A stretch of DNA of 64,000 bases from JACJWR01 sp964627505. Lineage in GTDB: Bacteria; Actinomycetota; Actinomycetes; S36-B12; UBA10799. The translations under genes and the position numbers were made by a program. Under the pieces are notes generated by a model that ran no database searches, was not told where the DNA came from, and saw only the letters and a list, made by a program, of their open reading frames with translations. Shown here one piece after another: positions 18,154-27,418 of the stretch (position 1 is the first letter of the stretch; each line of letters begins with the position of its first letter). The stretch is taken from positions 5,162 through 69,161 of the forward strand of contig CAZVKB010000004.1 in assembly GCA_964627505.1 (NCBI GenBank), in the 5' to 3' direction.

Positions 18154-19353
18154 CTACTCCAACACCGACAACACGATGTCGAGACCGTGCTCGAGATCCT
18201 CGATGGAAATCATCAACGGTGGCGCCAAACGCAACGTCGTCTCGTGCGTCTCCTTCATCAGTACGCCCTGACGCAATGCGGCCTCGCACCGCTGCCGAGC
18301 CGTGACCTGGCCACCAGCAGTGACTACTCCAGCCCACAACCCCTTGCCGCGAACTTCCACCACGGATTCCGGCGCCTGGACTCGGAGCCGTTCCAGCATG
18401 GCAGTACCCAACTCCTCTGACCGCTGCTGCATCTCCCCCTCCCGCAACATCCGGATCACCTCACGCCCAATCGCCAAGGCCAGCGGGTTCCCGCCGAAAG
18501 TCGATCCATGCTCACCTGGGTGCAATACCGCCAAGACATCATCCCGAGACACCACCGCCGACACCGGGATGATGCCCCCGCCCAGAGCTTTTCCAAGCAG
18601 CACCACATCAGGTATGACCCCCTCCCAATCACACGCCAGAGTCCGCCCCGTGCGACCCAGCCCGGATTGGATCTCATCAGCGATGAACAGGACGTTGGCC
18701 TCCCGACACGCAGCAGCCGCGGCGGTCAGGTAGCCCGCTGGCGGCACAACCACCCCTGCTTCACCCTGGATCGGCTCCACCAGAAACGCCACCACATTTT
18801 CGTCCGCCAACGCCGCGGTGAGGGCGCCGATGTCCCCGTAGTCCACCGCCTCAAAACCCGGAGTAAACGGACCGAAGTCATTGCGCGCCACCGGGTCATC
18901 ACTGAAGGAAACGATGGTGGTGGTGCGACCATGGAAGTTGCCGTGTGCCACCAAGATCTTGGCTTGCCCAGGTGCCACACCCTTGACCCGATACCCCCAC
19001 GCCCGCGCCGTCTTGATGGCGGATTCGACAGCCTCTGCACCCGAGTTCATCGGCAGCACCCGATCCAACCCCACGAGGTCGGCCAGTTCGGCGCAGAACG
19101 GACCCAGCTGGTCGGAATGCATCGCTCGACTAGTGAGCGTCACGCGATCGAGTTGTGCGCGTGCCGCAGTTACCAGGCGCGGGTGTCGATGGCCGAAGTT
19201 GAGCGCGGAATAAGCACTGAGGAAATCCAGATAGCGACGGCCTTCGACATCCGTCACCCAGGCGCCCTCCGCCGAAGCCACGACCACCGGCAGCGGGTGG
19301 TAGTTGTGGGCACCGTGGAGGTCTTCGAGGTGGCGCAGATCAGCAGCTGTCAT
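18154..19353 (-). CDS. rocD: Ornithine aminotransferase
   Basis: The 399-aa class III aminotransferase fits ornithine aminotransferase: HNYHPLPVVVASAEGAWVTDVEG, FLSAYSALNFGHRHP, MNSGAEAVESAIKTAR at the PLP phosphate site, NFHGRTTTIVSFS, EPIQGEAGV, ADEIQSGLGRTG and the PLP lysine in LLGKALGGG, then GEHGSTFGGNPLA. It converts ornithine to glutamate semialdehyde. ATG 19353 follows TAGGCT by 7 bases, indicating a leaderless start. No arginine-catabolic gene is adjacent. Confidence 0.92.
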   Translation of the reverse strand: MTAADLRHLEDLHGAHNYHPLPVVVASAEGAWVTDVEGRRYLDFLSAYSALNFGHRHPRLVTAARAQLDRVTLTSRAMHSDQLGPFCAELADLVGLDRVLPMNSGAEAVESAIKTARAWGYRVKGVAPGQAKILVAHGNFHGRTTTIVSFSDDPVARNDFGPFTPGFEAVDYGDIGALTAALADENVVAFLVEPIQGEAGVVVPPAGYLTAAAAACREANVLFIADEIQSGLGRTGRTLACDWEGVIPDVVLLGKALGGGIIPVSAVVSRDDVLAVLHPGEHGSTFGGNPLALAIGREVIRMLREGEMQQRSEELGTAMLERLRVQAPESVVEVRGKGLWAGVVTAGGQVTARQRCEAALRQGVLMKETHETTLRLAPPLMISIEDLEHGLDIVLSVLE

Positions 19354-19360
19354 AGCCCAC

Positions 19361-19366
19361 AGCCTA
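19361..19366 (-). promoter_or_regulatory. Leaderless -10 element (TAGGCT) for rocD
   Basis: TAGGCT on the minus strand, then 7 bases, then ATG 19353. The same hexamer at the same spacing occurs before other genes of this window. Confidence 0.5.
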
Positions 19367-19422
19367 GGGCTAGGACACCCCTTTCGGCATGTCCACAACC
19401 TCCGGCCACGGTCGCGTCGAGG

Positions 19423-20254
19423 CTAGTACGGCAAGGTCCAGCTCGTTCGCAACTGTCGGGACAACACCTGGCTCGGCGTCAACCGCAGCGCAGTATTGCG
19501 CAGTGCCACAGCCACCGGCGCTTGCCATTGGGCGATCCGGCCGAATTGCGCCGCCCGCGCCACCACCGCATTCGCACGTGCTCGCCGCCGCAAACCAGTG
19601 CCAACGATCACCATCAATGCCGCAGCCGCCGAACCGCCGTCCCTCTCCCCAGAACTCTCCCGACCAGTCGGGCGTGAATTCTGCCTCCGCGCTGACCCCA
19701 CGCCAGCAGGTGTACCCCGAGTAGCGCGGCGGATGCCTGCCCAGCACGCCCGTCCGAACCTGCGAATCCAGCCCGTCGGCACCAATCAAAATGTCCCCTG
19801 AGATGCGCTCGCCGTCGACCAAGGTCACCGTGGCATGAGCGGCATCTACCGCTCCCGCCTGCGCCGATGTGCGCACATGCACACCCCGGGACATGGCTGC
19901 CGCAAGTAAGTGATGCTGGAGGGTGGCGCGGTGCAATCCCCACGCTGGTGCGCCCACGGCAATGCGCAGGGCAGCGGCCTCGTTGGGCCCGAGCGCCGAG
20001 AGCACCCGGCCAGCCGCATCACAAATCGTGACCGAATCCAACACTCGCGCCACATCCGGAAGGTCGCCGACGAGCCCTAACCGCTGCAACGCCAGCACCG
20101 CATTCGGCTGTACCGTCAGCCCCGCCCCCACAGTCGTGAGCACATCGGCCTGCTCCAGCACCGCCACCTCGATGCCAGCCTCAGCAAGAGCTGCCGCCAC
20201 GGTCAGCCCCCCGATCCCGGCCCCGACCACCACACACTTCAATCTCTCCTGCAT
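19423..20254 (-). pseudogene. FAD-dependent monooxygenase, broken by an internal deletion and frame change
   Basis: Residues 1 to about 221 match the N-terminal two thirds of a class A FAD monooxygenase: VVVGAGIGGLTVAAALAEAG dinucleotide fold, GAGLTVQPNAV, LHRATLQHHLL, IGADGLDSQVR, and the WHWFAAAS strand. The expected GRVTLLGDAAH FAD/ribityl motif and about 100 following residues are absent. At 19582-19591 the frame changes: the main frame runs on as unrelated sequence to a stop at 19370, while the next frame reads a typical family C-terminus (RRRARANAVVARAAQFGRIAQ ... LRTSWTLPY) to a stop at 19423. A deletion through a repeated GCGGCGGCGA would explain this. The product should not bind FAD normally. 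Confidence 0.8.
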
Positions 20255-20275
20255 GCCGCTACCTACAACCGCACT

Positions 20276-22924
20276 CTAAGCAAGGCCCGCGCCGCCGTGG
20301 GTACGTCGGAATTCCACGAACCAGTCCCACAGTTCGTCCGGCGGCATGGGCCGGGCGTACAGATACCCCTGAACTGACGTGCACCGCCGACGCTGGAGAT
20401 AGTCAGACTGTTCCGACGTCTCCACCCCCTCTGCCACGCACCGCATGTTCAGCTCCTCGGCCAGTGCGATGATCGAACGCACCACCGCCTCCCCTGCCGG
20501 ATCCACGCCAATCTGCCACACGAAGGAACAATCGATCTTGATGGTGTCAATCGGGAACAGCCGCAAGTTGGCAAGGGAGGAATAGCCGGTTCCGAAATCG
20601 TCCAAGGCGAACCGCACCCCGCGATCATGCAGAACCCGCATCACTTCAGCGCTCGCCTCCGGTCGCCGCATGGCCCAGTTCTCAGTGATCTCCAATTCGA
20701 GTCGATCACTGTTCCAGCCGTTTCGTTCGAGTTCCCGTACCACCACATCGGCGAATCCGGTCTGCCCGAAATGTCGGCCGCTGACATTAACGGCCAGGTC
20801 AATGTCACCCATGCCGCGGTGCCGCCACTCGGCCACCTGGTGCAGGGACTGCGCCAACACCCACTCGCCGATCGCCAAGATGCTGCCACCTGCTTCCGCG
20901 ACTGGAATGAACTCGGCCGGGCTGGGATTACCCAGCTCCGAGTTTTGCCACCGCAACAGCACCTCCACCCCAGTCATGGTCATAGTCGCAATGTCTATTT
21001 GCGGTTGGTAGAACAACTGAAATTCGCCGCTGTCCAACGCTTGTCGAAGTCCCCGCACGATCGCCCCCCGACGCTCCTGCAGACTGAAGGTTTCCGAATC
21101 GAAAAAGCGCCACGAGTTGCGGCCCTCGTGCTTGACCTCGTACATGGCGGTGTCGCCGCTGCGCAGCAGTGCGTTCGGGCCGTTGCCATCACGCGGGTAC
21201 AGCGCGATCCCGATGGAGACCGAAGTGTGAATGAGGTTGGACTCCACCACAAACGGCCGACGCATGGCCCCGGCCACTTGTTCGGCCACGCGCGCCGCCT
21301 TGGCTTCGTCCGCATTCGGGATCACCACCACAAATTCGTCCCCCGACAGTCGCGCTACCAGATCTTCGCTCGCCAATTGTTCCCGCAAACGCTCGATCGT
21401 GGCAATCATGAGCAGATCGCCGGCCTCATGCCCAAGCGAGTCATTGACCCCTTTGAAATCATCGATATCGAGATAGAGCAACGCAAACTCGTGACCGGTG
21501 AGTTCGGAATCTTCCACTAGTTCCGAAATTCGCTCCAGTAGCAACCGCCGGGTGGGGGCGCCGGTCAACGGGTCGTAGAACGCCAGCCGCTCGATCTCTT
21601 CCTGATTGCGCTTTCGCTCCGATATGTCCAGCGCGAGCGCAGCGTAGTTGCGGACGAAACCGTCTTCGTCGAGCATCCGGATAATCCGGGTTTCCTGCGG
21701 GTAGATCTCCCCGTTTTTGCGCCGGTTCCACATTTCGCCGGACCAGTAATTGTCGGCGTTCAGAGCGTGCCAAAGTTCCTTGTAGAACGACTTGGGGTGC
21801 CGGCCGGATTGTAATACGGAAGGCTGTACCCCGATCAGTTCAGCTTGGGTGTACCCGGTCATGCTTTCGTAGGCCTGGTTCACCGACACGATCCGGTTGT
21901 TGCCATCGGTGATGATCACCCCTTCGGCACTGCGGGCCAACACCTCCGCAGCCAGATGCAGATCCAATTGGGCTTGCCGGACATCGGTAAGGTCAGTCGC
22001 GATTCCCCCGACCGCGAAGATCCGACCACTGGTGTCGCGCAGCGGAAATCGGGTAGTGGCGATCACTTGGGTGTCGCCATCGTGCTCCCGCATTTCCTCC
22101 AGCACGATTTGGCGGCCTGTGCGAATCACCTCCGCCTCGAGGTTGTGGGCCTCGATCACTTCTGGCAACGGGAGCCAGTCGTGGCGGGTGTGTCCCAGCA
22201 CCTCCTCCATCGGGCGAGCCAGCTCAGCCAACATGGCCGTGTTTGCCAGCAGGCACGTCCCTTGCGTGTCGAAGGCGTACATCGGCAGGGCGGAACTGTC
22301 GAGCATGGCTTGGAACAGCACTCGGATCCGATCGGACTCCAACTCGGCGGTGCGGTCCTCGAGCAGCACCAGCAGCCGATCTGCGTCAACCCGTTTGGAG
22401 TCCAGCACGGCGAAGAGCAACTCCACCGGGATTCGACGCGCCGACCGACGTGGCAATACATGCAGATCGGCTAGTCGGACCGCTTCCCCGATCGGAATGG
22501 TGCGAGTGGCCGCATAGAACACGGTGCGCGAATCTTCGTCGAGCATGGTGAGCAGGGATTTGGGCGCGAATCTGTTATTCGCCGGAAGTCCGAGCAACTC
22601 CACGGCCATGCGATTGGCTTCCAGAATCCGAAACCCGAGGTCAATCACGATCGCCGCGACCGGCATGTTTTCAAAGATGGTGGAAAATTCTGACAGTGCT
22701 CTTGCCGCCCGCGCCTGGGTCTCCAGTAGTTCCTGATTCTGGACCTCGAGTTCGCTCTGATACAGGCTGAGTTCCTGCACCAGCGTTTGCACGCGCGCGG
22801 CGGCGTCGGCGTCGTGGAGCAGTTCGGGACTGTCTTGCGTTAATTGTGTGACTGCCCGGGCCCGGTCCCGCAGGTAGGAGAGGCGCTCGTGACGTTCCTG
22901 TTCGGGCTCTCCGTGGTCATTCAT
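20276..22924 (-). CDS. PAS-PAS-GGDEF-EAL cyclic-di-GMP signalling protein
   Basis: The 882-aa protein has an N-terminal helical segment, three PAS-like regions (about 75-190, 205-320, 325-440, the last with GYTQAELIG and a PAC motif), a GGDEF domain whose signature reads SGDEF, and a C-terminal EAL domain. The RxxD inhibitory site before SGDEF is absent (ASED). In the EAL domain, EVLLRW, NVSGRHF, LELEITE, DDFGTGYSS, IKID, AEGVE and QGYLYARP keep the metal and catalytic residues, so phosphodiesterase activity is likely and cyclase activity possible. No membrane segment is seen. Its start overlaps the upstream gene stop by 8 bases, suggesting coupled translation. Confidence 0.92.
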   Translation of the reverse strand: MNDHGEPEQERHERLSYLRDRARAVTQLTQDSPELLHDADAAARVQTLVQELSLYQSELEVQNQELLETQARAARALSEFSTIFENMPVAAIVIDLGFRILEANRMAVELLGLPANNRFAPKSLLTMLDEDSRTVFYAATRTIPIGEAVRLADLHVLPRRSARRIPVELLFAVLDSKRVDADRLLVLLEDRTAELESDRIRVLFQAMLDSSALPMYAFDTQGTCLLANTAMLAELARPMEEVLGHTRHDWLPLPEVIEAHNLEAEVIRTGRQIVLEEMREHDGDTQVIATTRFPLRDTSGRIFAVGGIATDLTDVRQAQLDLHLAAEVLARSAEGVIITDGNNRIVSVNQAYESMTGYTQAELIGVQPSVLQSGRHPKSFYKELWHALNADNYWSGEMWNRRKNGEIYPQETRIIRMLDEDGFVRNYAALALDISERKRNQEEIERLAFYDPLTGAPTRRLLLERISELVEDSELTGHEFALLYLDIDDFKGVNDSLGHEAGDLLMIATIERLREQLASEDLVARLSGDEFVVVIPNADEAKAARVAEQVAGAMRRPFVVESNLIHTSVSIGIALYPRDGNGPNALLRSGDTAMYEVKHEGRNSWRFFDSETFSLQERRGAIVRGLRQALDSGEFQLFYQPQIDIATMTMTGVEVLLRWQNSELGNPSPAEFIPVAEAGGSILAIGEWVLAQSLHQVAEWRHRGMGDIDLAVNVSGRHFGQTGFADVVVRELERNGWNSDRLELEITENWAMRRPEASAEVMRVLHDRGVRFALDDFGTGYSSLANLRLFPIDTIKIDCSFVWQIGVDPAGEAVVRSIIALAEELNMRCVAEGVETSEQSDYLQRRRCTSVQGYLYARPMPPDELWDWFVEFRRTHGGAGLA

Positions 22925-25883
22925 GGTGTGTGGCCGCCTGTCGCCAGGGAGTGACGTTCACATGGCTGACGACCGCCCCGAAGCTGCCATCCATAATCCT
23001 CGAAACATTCATGACAAACCACCGCTGCTCGGTCGGTGAATGGCAGGGGTATTCCATCGAGAACGTCGCCTCGGTCCCCTCCAGCACATGCCGCAGGCCG
23101 ACCACAGCTTCGTTTGCGGAATCCTCATCCGGCAGGCCGCCCATGCAGGCGTCGAAGTAGTTCGCCCCCGGGCCGGAGTGGATCATTGCCGGATCTCCGT
23201 TGGCGCGAGCAAACCGTACCCAGGCTGCGTTCACCATCCGAATGGTGCCGTCGACGTCAACCACTGCCACGTGTTCTGGCAGTGCATCGATGACGGCTTG
23301 CAGGCGGCGGAGGTCGTGGAAGGCCGTGAAGTCGACAAACGTCGCCACGGCGCCTCGCACCGTTGGCGAACCCACTTGGTACGGCAGGATTCGTACCAAA
23401 TAGGTGTGCCGACCGTCGAGTGAGCGCACTTCGCGCTCGGTCATACGCTCCTGGGTCATAGTGCTTTCCATGTCCACGATCAAATCGGGGTAATCCATGG
23501 AGTGCGCAAAGTCATCGAGCCGACGACCGATATCGGAGTCCCGCAGCCGGAAAATCAAAGCTGCATCAGGGGAGAACCTCGTCAACACCAAGTTTTCGTC
23601 CACAAACACGGTGGCCACCCCCGCGGCTTTCGCCATGCTGTCGAGGTCGGCGTTCATGCGGTTGAGCACGAGTACCTTTTCCTGGTACTCCACATTGACC
23701 GTGTTGAGTTCTTCATTGAGGCTCTGCAGTTCTTCGTTGGAACTCTGCATCTCCTCGTTGGACGCCATCAGTTCCTCATTGGTGGCCTGCAGTTCCTCAT
23801 TGGCCGTTTCCAACGCCTCGATGGTGGATTGCAGACTTTCCCGTGTGGCCATCAACTCACGTTCGAGGATGCTGATCCGCCGCACAGTCTCTTCATCGAC
23901 ATCAACCGAGCCGGCTTCCCCGTCGGTTGATACATCACCTGCGTTCTCGAAGCACAGCAGCGTGAACCGCTCCTCCTCGGGTTGCCGCAACGGATGCGCA
24001 GACAACCGCAGATGTTGCGTACTGCCGTCGAGAGCCGACACCTGCACATGGTCGGAGATGATCGCAACGTTGTCGCGATTCGATTTGTGCAGCAATGCTG
24101 AGGCGACCGGCACCAACGGCCCTGGCAACAACCGGTTGACCATCAGACTGGCCGACCCAGCACTCAAACGTACGAAGGGTGACACGTCGCCGAAGACATG
24201 CACCACCTCATGGTTGGCATTGACCAAAATCGCCGGGGGCGCGAACTCCCGCAACAGCGCCAAAGTCCCGGCCTCCAAGAGATCCGGATCGACGTGAGTC
24301 GGCGGCTGCGGGCGGGAGACTGAGCGCACCACCGAGGAACGACCCGCGGGCATGGGACCGGGCATCATCCGTTCCACAGAAAGCGGACGGGTTTTGCCCA
24401 CCTTTTGAAAAATCTTGTGCCGAGAACTCACCACCCGCAAACCTTCGGTGCCTGAGGACAGTGATTCGCTGGATCCCAAGAAGAGGTAGCCACCGGGCCG
24501 GATGGCATATTCCAGTGACCGCAGCGCGCGTTCCTGGGCTGACAATTTGAAGTAGATCAGGGTATTGCGGCACAGCACCAGATCCATGTTGGTGAAGGGT
24601 GGATCGGACAGCAGGTTGTGCCGTGCCACCACCACGGACTGCCGCAGTTCGTTGGTCACCACAAATGAGTTGCCCTGTTTGATGAAGAAGTGCTCCAAGC
24701 GGTCGCGGTTGATCTCCACACTGGTGGATTCGGGGTACTGGCCGGCTCCGGCGCTTTCCACGCACCGCTGATCGACATCGGTAGCAAAAATTTTCAACGG
24801 CGGCCAGGTGCCGGCGCGCTGAAACGCTTCCATGAAAAGGATCCCCAGGGAATAGGCTTCCTCCCCAGTGGCGGTGCCGGCCACCCACGCCCGAATCACT
24901 TCCCCACCTTTTTTGTTCGCCATGATGTCGGGGATGACGACTTCGGCCAACAGGTCAAAAGCCTCGGCATCTCGGAAGAAACTCGTAACTGCGATCAACA
25001 TCTCTTGCCGCAGTGTCAAAGCTTCGGAACGGTCGTTGAGCAGCAGTCGGTAGTAAGCGTCGAGGTCAGGGACGTGCCGCACCTGCATCCGTCGATCGAT
25101 CCGGCGCAGAATGGTCGCCGGCTTGTAGTCCCGGAAGTCGATCCCACCCACTTCGAACAGCAGGGCCAGGATCGCTTCGAGCGCCTCATCCGCCGACAGG
25201 TGCGCCATGGACACCGGCACATTGCTGATCTCGGAGGGCGCAGTAAACGGCTCGTGGCGCATGTGCGCCATGATGCGGCCGGGCAGATCCTCCGCCGGCA
25301 GCACAGCATCCACCACACCGGTGCTGATCGCGCTTCTGGGCATGCCGTCGAACTTCGCCGATTCCGGCTCCTGCACACACACAAAGCCATCGGCGGCATT
25401 GATCGTCACCGTGCCCCGTGTGCCATCGGTGCCGGTGCCCGAGAGCACCACGCCAATCGCCTTCGATCGATACGTCTCAGCCAAGGACGCGAAAAAGATG
25501 TCGATCGGCAAGGTGAGTCCGTGCGGGCTCTTTGGGGTCAGGTGCAGATGCCCCTGACTGGCGTGCATGACCGCACCAGGAGGTATCAAATAGACGTGGC
25601 CAGGTTCGATGCGCATGTCATCCTCAACCACCACCACAGGCATGCTGGTGTGGCGGGACAAAAGGTTGTTCATGATCGATTTGTGGTCTGGCGACAGGTG
25701 CTGGATCACCACGAAAGCCGCACCGCTATCAGATGGACACGAGTCGAAGAAACGCTCCAGAGCGTCCAGCCCGCCCGCTGAGGCGCCGATGGCAACCACA
25801 TAGCCATCACCGATTGCGGTTGGGGGGTGCCCGACGACAGCCGATGGCTGCCCAGCCCCGACCAGGGGCGCCACCTCGGCCAT
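22917..25883 (-). CDS. CheB-CheR-coiled coil-PAS fusion protein
   Basis: The 988-aa protein joins, in order, a CheB methylesterase domain without receiver (about 25-215; GASAGG Ser, HLSPDH His, SGTGTDG Asp), a CheR methyltransferase domain (about 225-490; VTSFFRD, GTATGEEAYSLG, ATDVDQRCVESAGAGQYPE, LVLCRNTLIYF), a linker, a strong coiled coil of repeated N/S-N-E-E-L/M units (about 655-735), and one or two PAS domains. Such fusions act as stand-alone sensors rather than classical chemoreceptor adaptors; no receptor or CheA gene lies in the window. It is co-directional and overlapping with the GGDEF-EAL gene, which implies a shared pathway. Confidence 0.93.
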   Translation of the reverse strand: MAEVAPLVGAGQPSAVVGHPPTAIGDGYVVAIGASAGGLDALERFFDSCPSDSGAAFVVIQHLSPDHKSIMNNLLSRHTSMPVVVVEDDMRIEPGHVYLIPPGAVMHASQGHLHLTPKSPHGLTLPIDIFFASLAETYRSKAIGVVLSGTGTDGTRGTVTINAADGFVCVQEPESAKFDGMPRSAISTGVVDAVLPAEDLPGRIMAHMRHEPFTAPSEISNVPVSMAHLSADEALEAILALLFEVGGIDFRDYKPATILRRIDRRMQVRHVPDLDAYYRLLLNDRSEALTLRQEMLIAVTSFFRDAEAFDLLAEVVIPDIMANKKGGEVIRAWVAGTATGEEAYSLGILFMEAFQRAGTWPPLKIFATDVDQRCVESAGAGQYPESTSVEINRDRLEHFFIKQGNSFVVTNELRQSVVVARHNLLSDPPFTNMDLVLCRNTLIYFKLSAQERALRSLEYAIRPGGYLFLGSSESLSSGTEGLRVVSSRHKIFQKVGKTRPLSVERMMPGPMPAGRSSVVRSVSRPQPPTHVDPDLLEAGTLALLREFAPPAILVNANHEVVHVFGDVSPFVRLSAGSASLMVNRLLPGPLVPVASALLHKSNRDNVAIISDHVQVSALDGSTQHLRLSAHPLRQPEEERFTLLCFENAGDVSTDGEAGSVDVDEETVRRISILERELMATRESLQSTIEALETANEELQATNEELMASNEEMQSSNEELQSLNEELNTVNVEYQEKVLVLNRMNADLDSMAKAAGVATVFVDENLVLTRFSPDAALIFRLRDSDIGRRLDDFAHSMDYPDLIVDMESTMTQERMTEREVRSLDGRHTYLVRILPYQVGSPTVRGAVATFVDFTAFHDLRRLQAVIDALPEHVAVVDVDGTIRMVNAAWVRFARANGDPAMIHSGPGANYFDACMGGLPDEDSANEAVVGLRHVLEGTEATFSMEYPCHSPTEQRWFVMNVSRIMDGSFGAVVSHVNVTPWRQAATHHE

Positions 25884-26032
25884 GTTGCTGCCACCTTTCG
25901 GTCAGTTCCCCAATCGCGCCCATGGGCAGCATGCGACTCTCCGCATCGCCCTGCTCTGAAGGGGATCTCCACCCCCACCCTACGCCCATCCGGGCTAGTG
26001 GTTTCAACACATCGTCGGCTTCGGCAGCGAAA

Positions 26033-27181
26033 CTATTTAGAATCCGCCACATCGTTGTCCCACACCGGATGCGGCGAGTCACCCACCGGCAATAGCAACG
26101 TCAATACGATGGCGATCGCCGCCCCAATGAGCGTGTCGATGCCGCGCCACACCAACGCCTCCGACAACGGCGCGCTCACCTGCGCATAGCCGAGCACGGC
26201 CACCACCGAAACTCCCAGCACCGAGATTGCATAACTGCGCTTGATGAACGCAAGCATCACCACCAGTCCCGCTGCCAGCACCAGCAAGCGCAACGACCCC
26301 GGCGGCACCACTACATCCACCACAGTGAGCACCACCATGGCGGCCATGGTCCCCACGAGGCGTTGCAGAACACGGTCGATAGTCAGTGGCAGCGCTGGCG
26401 GAATGAGTGCGATCAAGGTCATCAACACCCAGACCGTGTTGTGGTCACCGGTGGCCGTCACCACGACTGCGCCGATACCCAAGCCGATGGCAGAGCGAAT
26501 CGTCGTGCGCCGCAGCCGCCGCAACTGCGGCTGCTTCACGAGTGTGAACGAGTACTTATGATGCGTGCGAGTGGCTGCAGTCTCGTCGGTTGACCGCACC
26601 CGCGTGGGAGCCTTGCGATGAGGCACCACAGCAACGAGGGCGCGCAGCACTACCGTGAGCACTGTCATCGTGCCAAAACTGAGCAACAGGTATTCAAAAC
26701 CCACCCCAGTACCCGCGCCGAACGCCAATGGCACGAAGAACTGATACATCCCAAGATTGCCCAGCGTCGCCCACGGTTCTCCGTGCCACGCCATGAACCC
26801 GGCGATCAACGCCGCGCCCGCCAAGGCCACGCCTGCTGCGATCGGAATGCTGTGCACCCCGATCGCGAGCAAAGTCACCGGGAAGGCGAGCACCGACATC
26901 ACAATGGCGCGGGTCAGTCCGGACTTCGTGCTCCCGCCGAGGGAGCCGAGGAAGGCGAACATGCCGGCAAAGACAGCTGGAAGCACAGCGTGGGTGAGTC
27001 CTTGGGTGGGGTGCCCTGCTGCCACCAGAACTGCGCGGACCACAAAAAACACCACCGCGATGTCGATCACCACGGCAATCCCCACGCGGATCAACACTGG
27101 TGTTGGCTCTGGCGCCAAGGCCCTACTGACGTGCCATCGCCATGGTCGAGCCGCGGCAGCAGGTGTGATGTCGGTGGACAT
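26033..27181 (-). CDS. FUSC-family membrane protein
   Basis: The 382-aa protein has two clusters of about five to six hydrophobic helices (about 28-185 and 230-375) around a charged cytosolic segment (VVPHRKAPTRVRSTDE). This is the fusaric acid resistance/aromatic acid exporter layout, with IRSAIGLGIGAVV and VLQRLVGTMAAMVV as the family-like second-half sequences. Substrate is unknown. ATG 27181 is preferred to the upstream ATG at 27268, as the added residues look non-coding. It is divergent from the phosphate transporter. Confidence 0.75.
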   Translation of the reverse strand: MSTDITPAAAARPWRWHVSRALAPEPTPVLIRVGIAVVIDIAVVFFVVRAVLVAAGHPTQGLTHAVLPAVFAGMFAFLGSLGGSTKSGLTRAIVMSVLAFPVTLLAIGVHSIPIAAGVALAGAALIAGFMAWHGEPWATLGNLGMYQFFVPLAFGAGTGVGFEYLLLSFGTMTVLTVVLRALVAVVPHRKAPTRVRSTDETAATRTHHKYSFTLVKQPQLRRLRRTTIRSAIGLGIGAVVVTATGDHNTVWVLMTLIALIPPALPLTIDRVLQRLVGTMAAMVVLTVVDVVVPPGSLRLLVLAAGLVVMLAFIKRSYAISVLGVSVVAVLGYAQVSAPLSEALVWRGIDTLIGAAIAIVLTLLLPVGDSPHPVWDNDVADSK

Positions 27182-27289
27182 ATCACCAGCATTCCGCCGG
27201 TAACCAGTGGGTGTCACAGCGGGGCGGGAAGAAGCCTGGATCGGCCTCCGATCAGGCCAGCTTGTCATTCATTCATGCAGTGTTTACCT

Positions 27290-27303
27290 ATTAGCTAACT
27301 AAT
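27290..27303. promoter_or_regulatory. AT-rich inverted repeat (ATTAG-CTAA-CTAAT) in divergent promoter region
   Basis: ATTAG and CTAAT flank CTAA within an unusually AT-rich patch (about 27265-27350) between the FUSC and phosphate-transporter genes. A second imperfect inverted pair TTCA/TGAA lies at about 27316-27329. The position is right for promoters or an operator of both genes. The regulator is unknown. Confidence 0.3.
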
Positions 27304-27418
27304 GAGTATCAAATCTTCACCAAGTTGAACAAGTACTTTCCATTACGTCAACACTTGGTGCGTGCCATGCTGAACGCCGTCTGTCATCTGCGCGTCACGA
27401 CTAGGAAGAACTACGCCC

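Noticed and set aside
23497..24297. 266-codon open frame on the + strand
   Set aside because: It is the antisense of the coiled-coil and PAS part of the CheB-CheR fusion; its Ser-rich composition mirrors repeated N/S-E-E codons.
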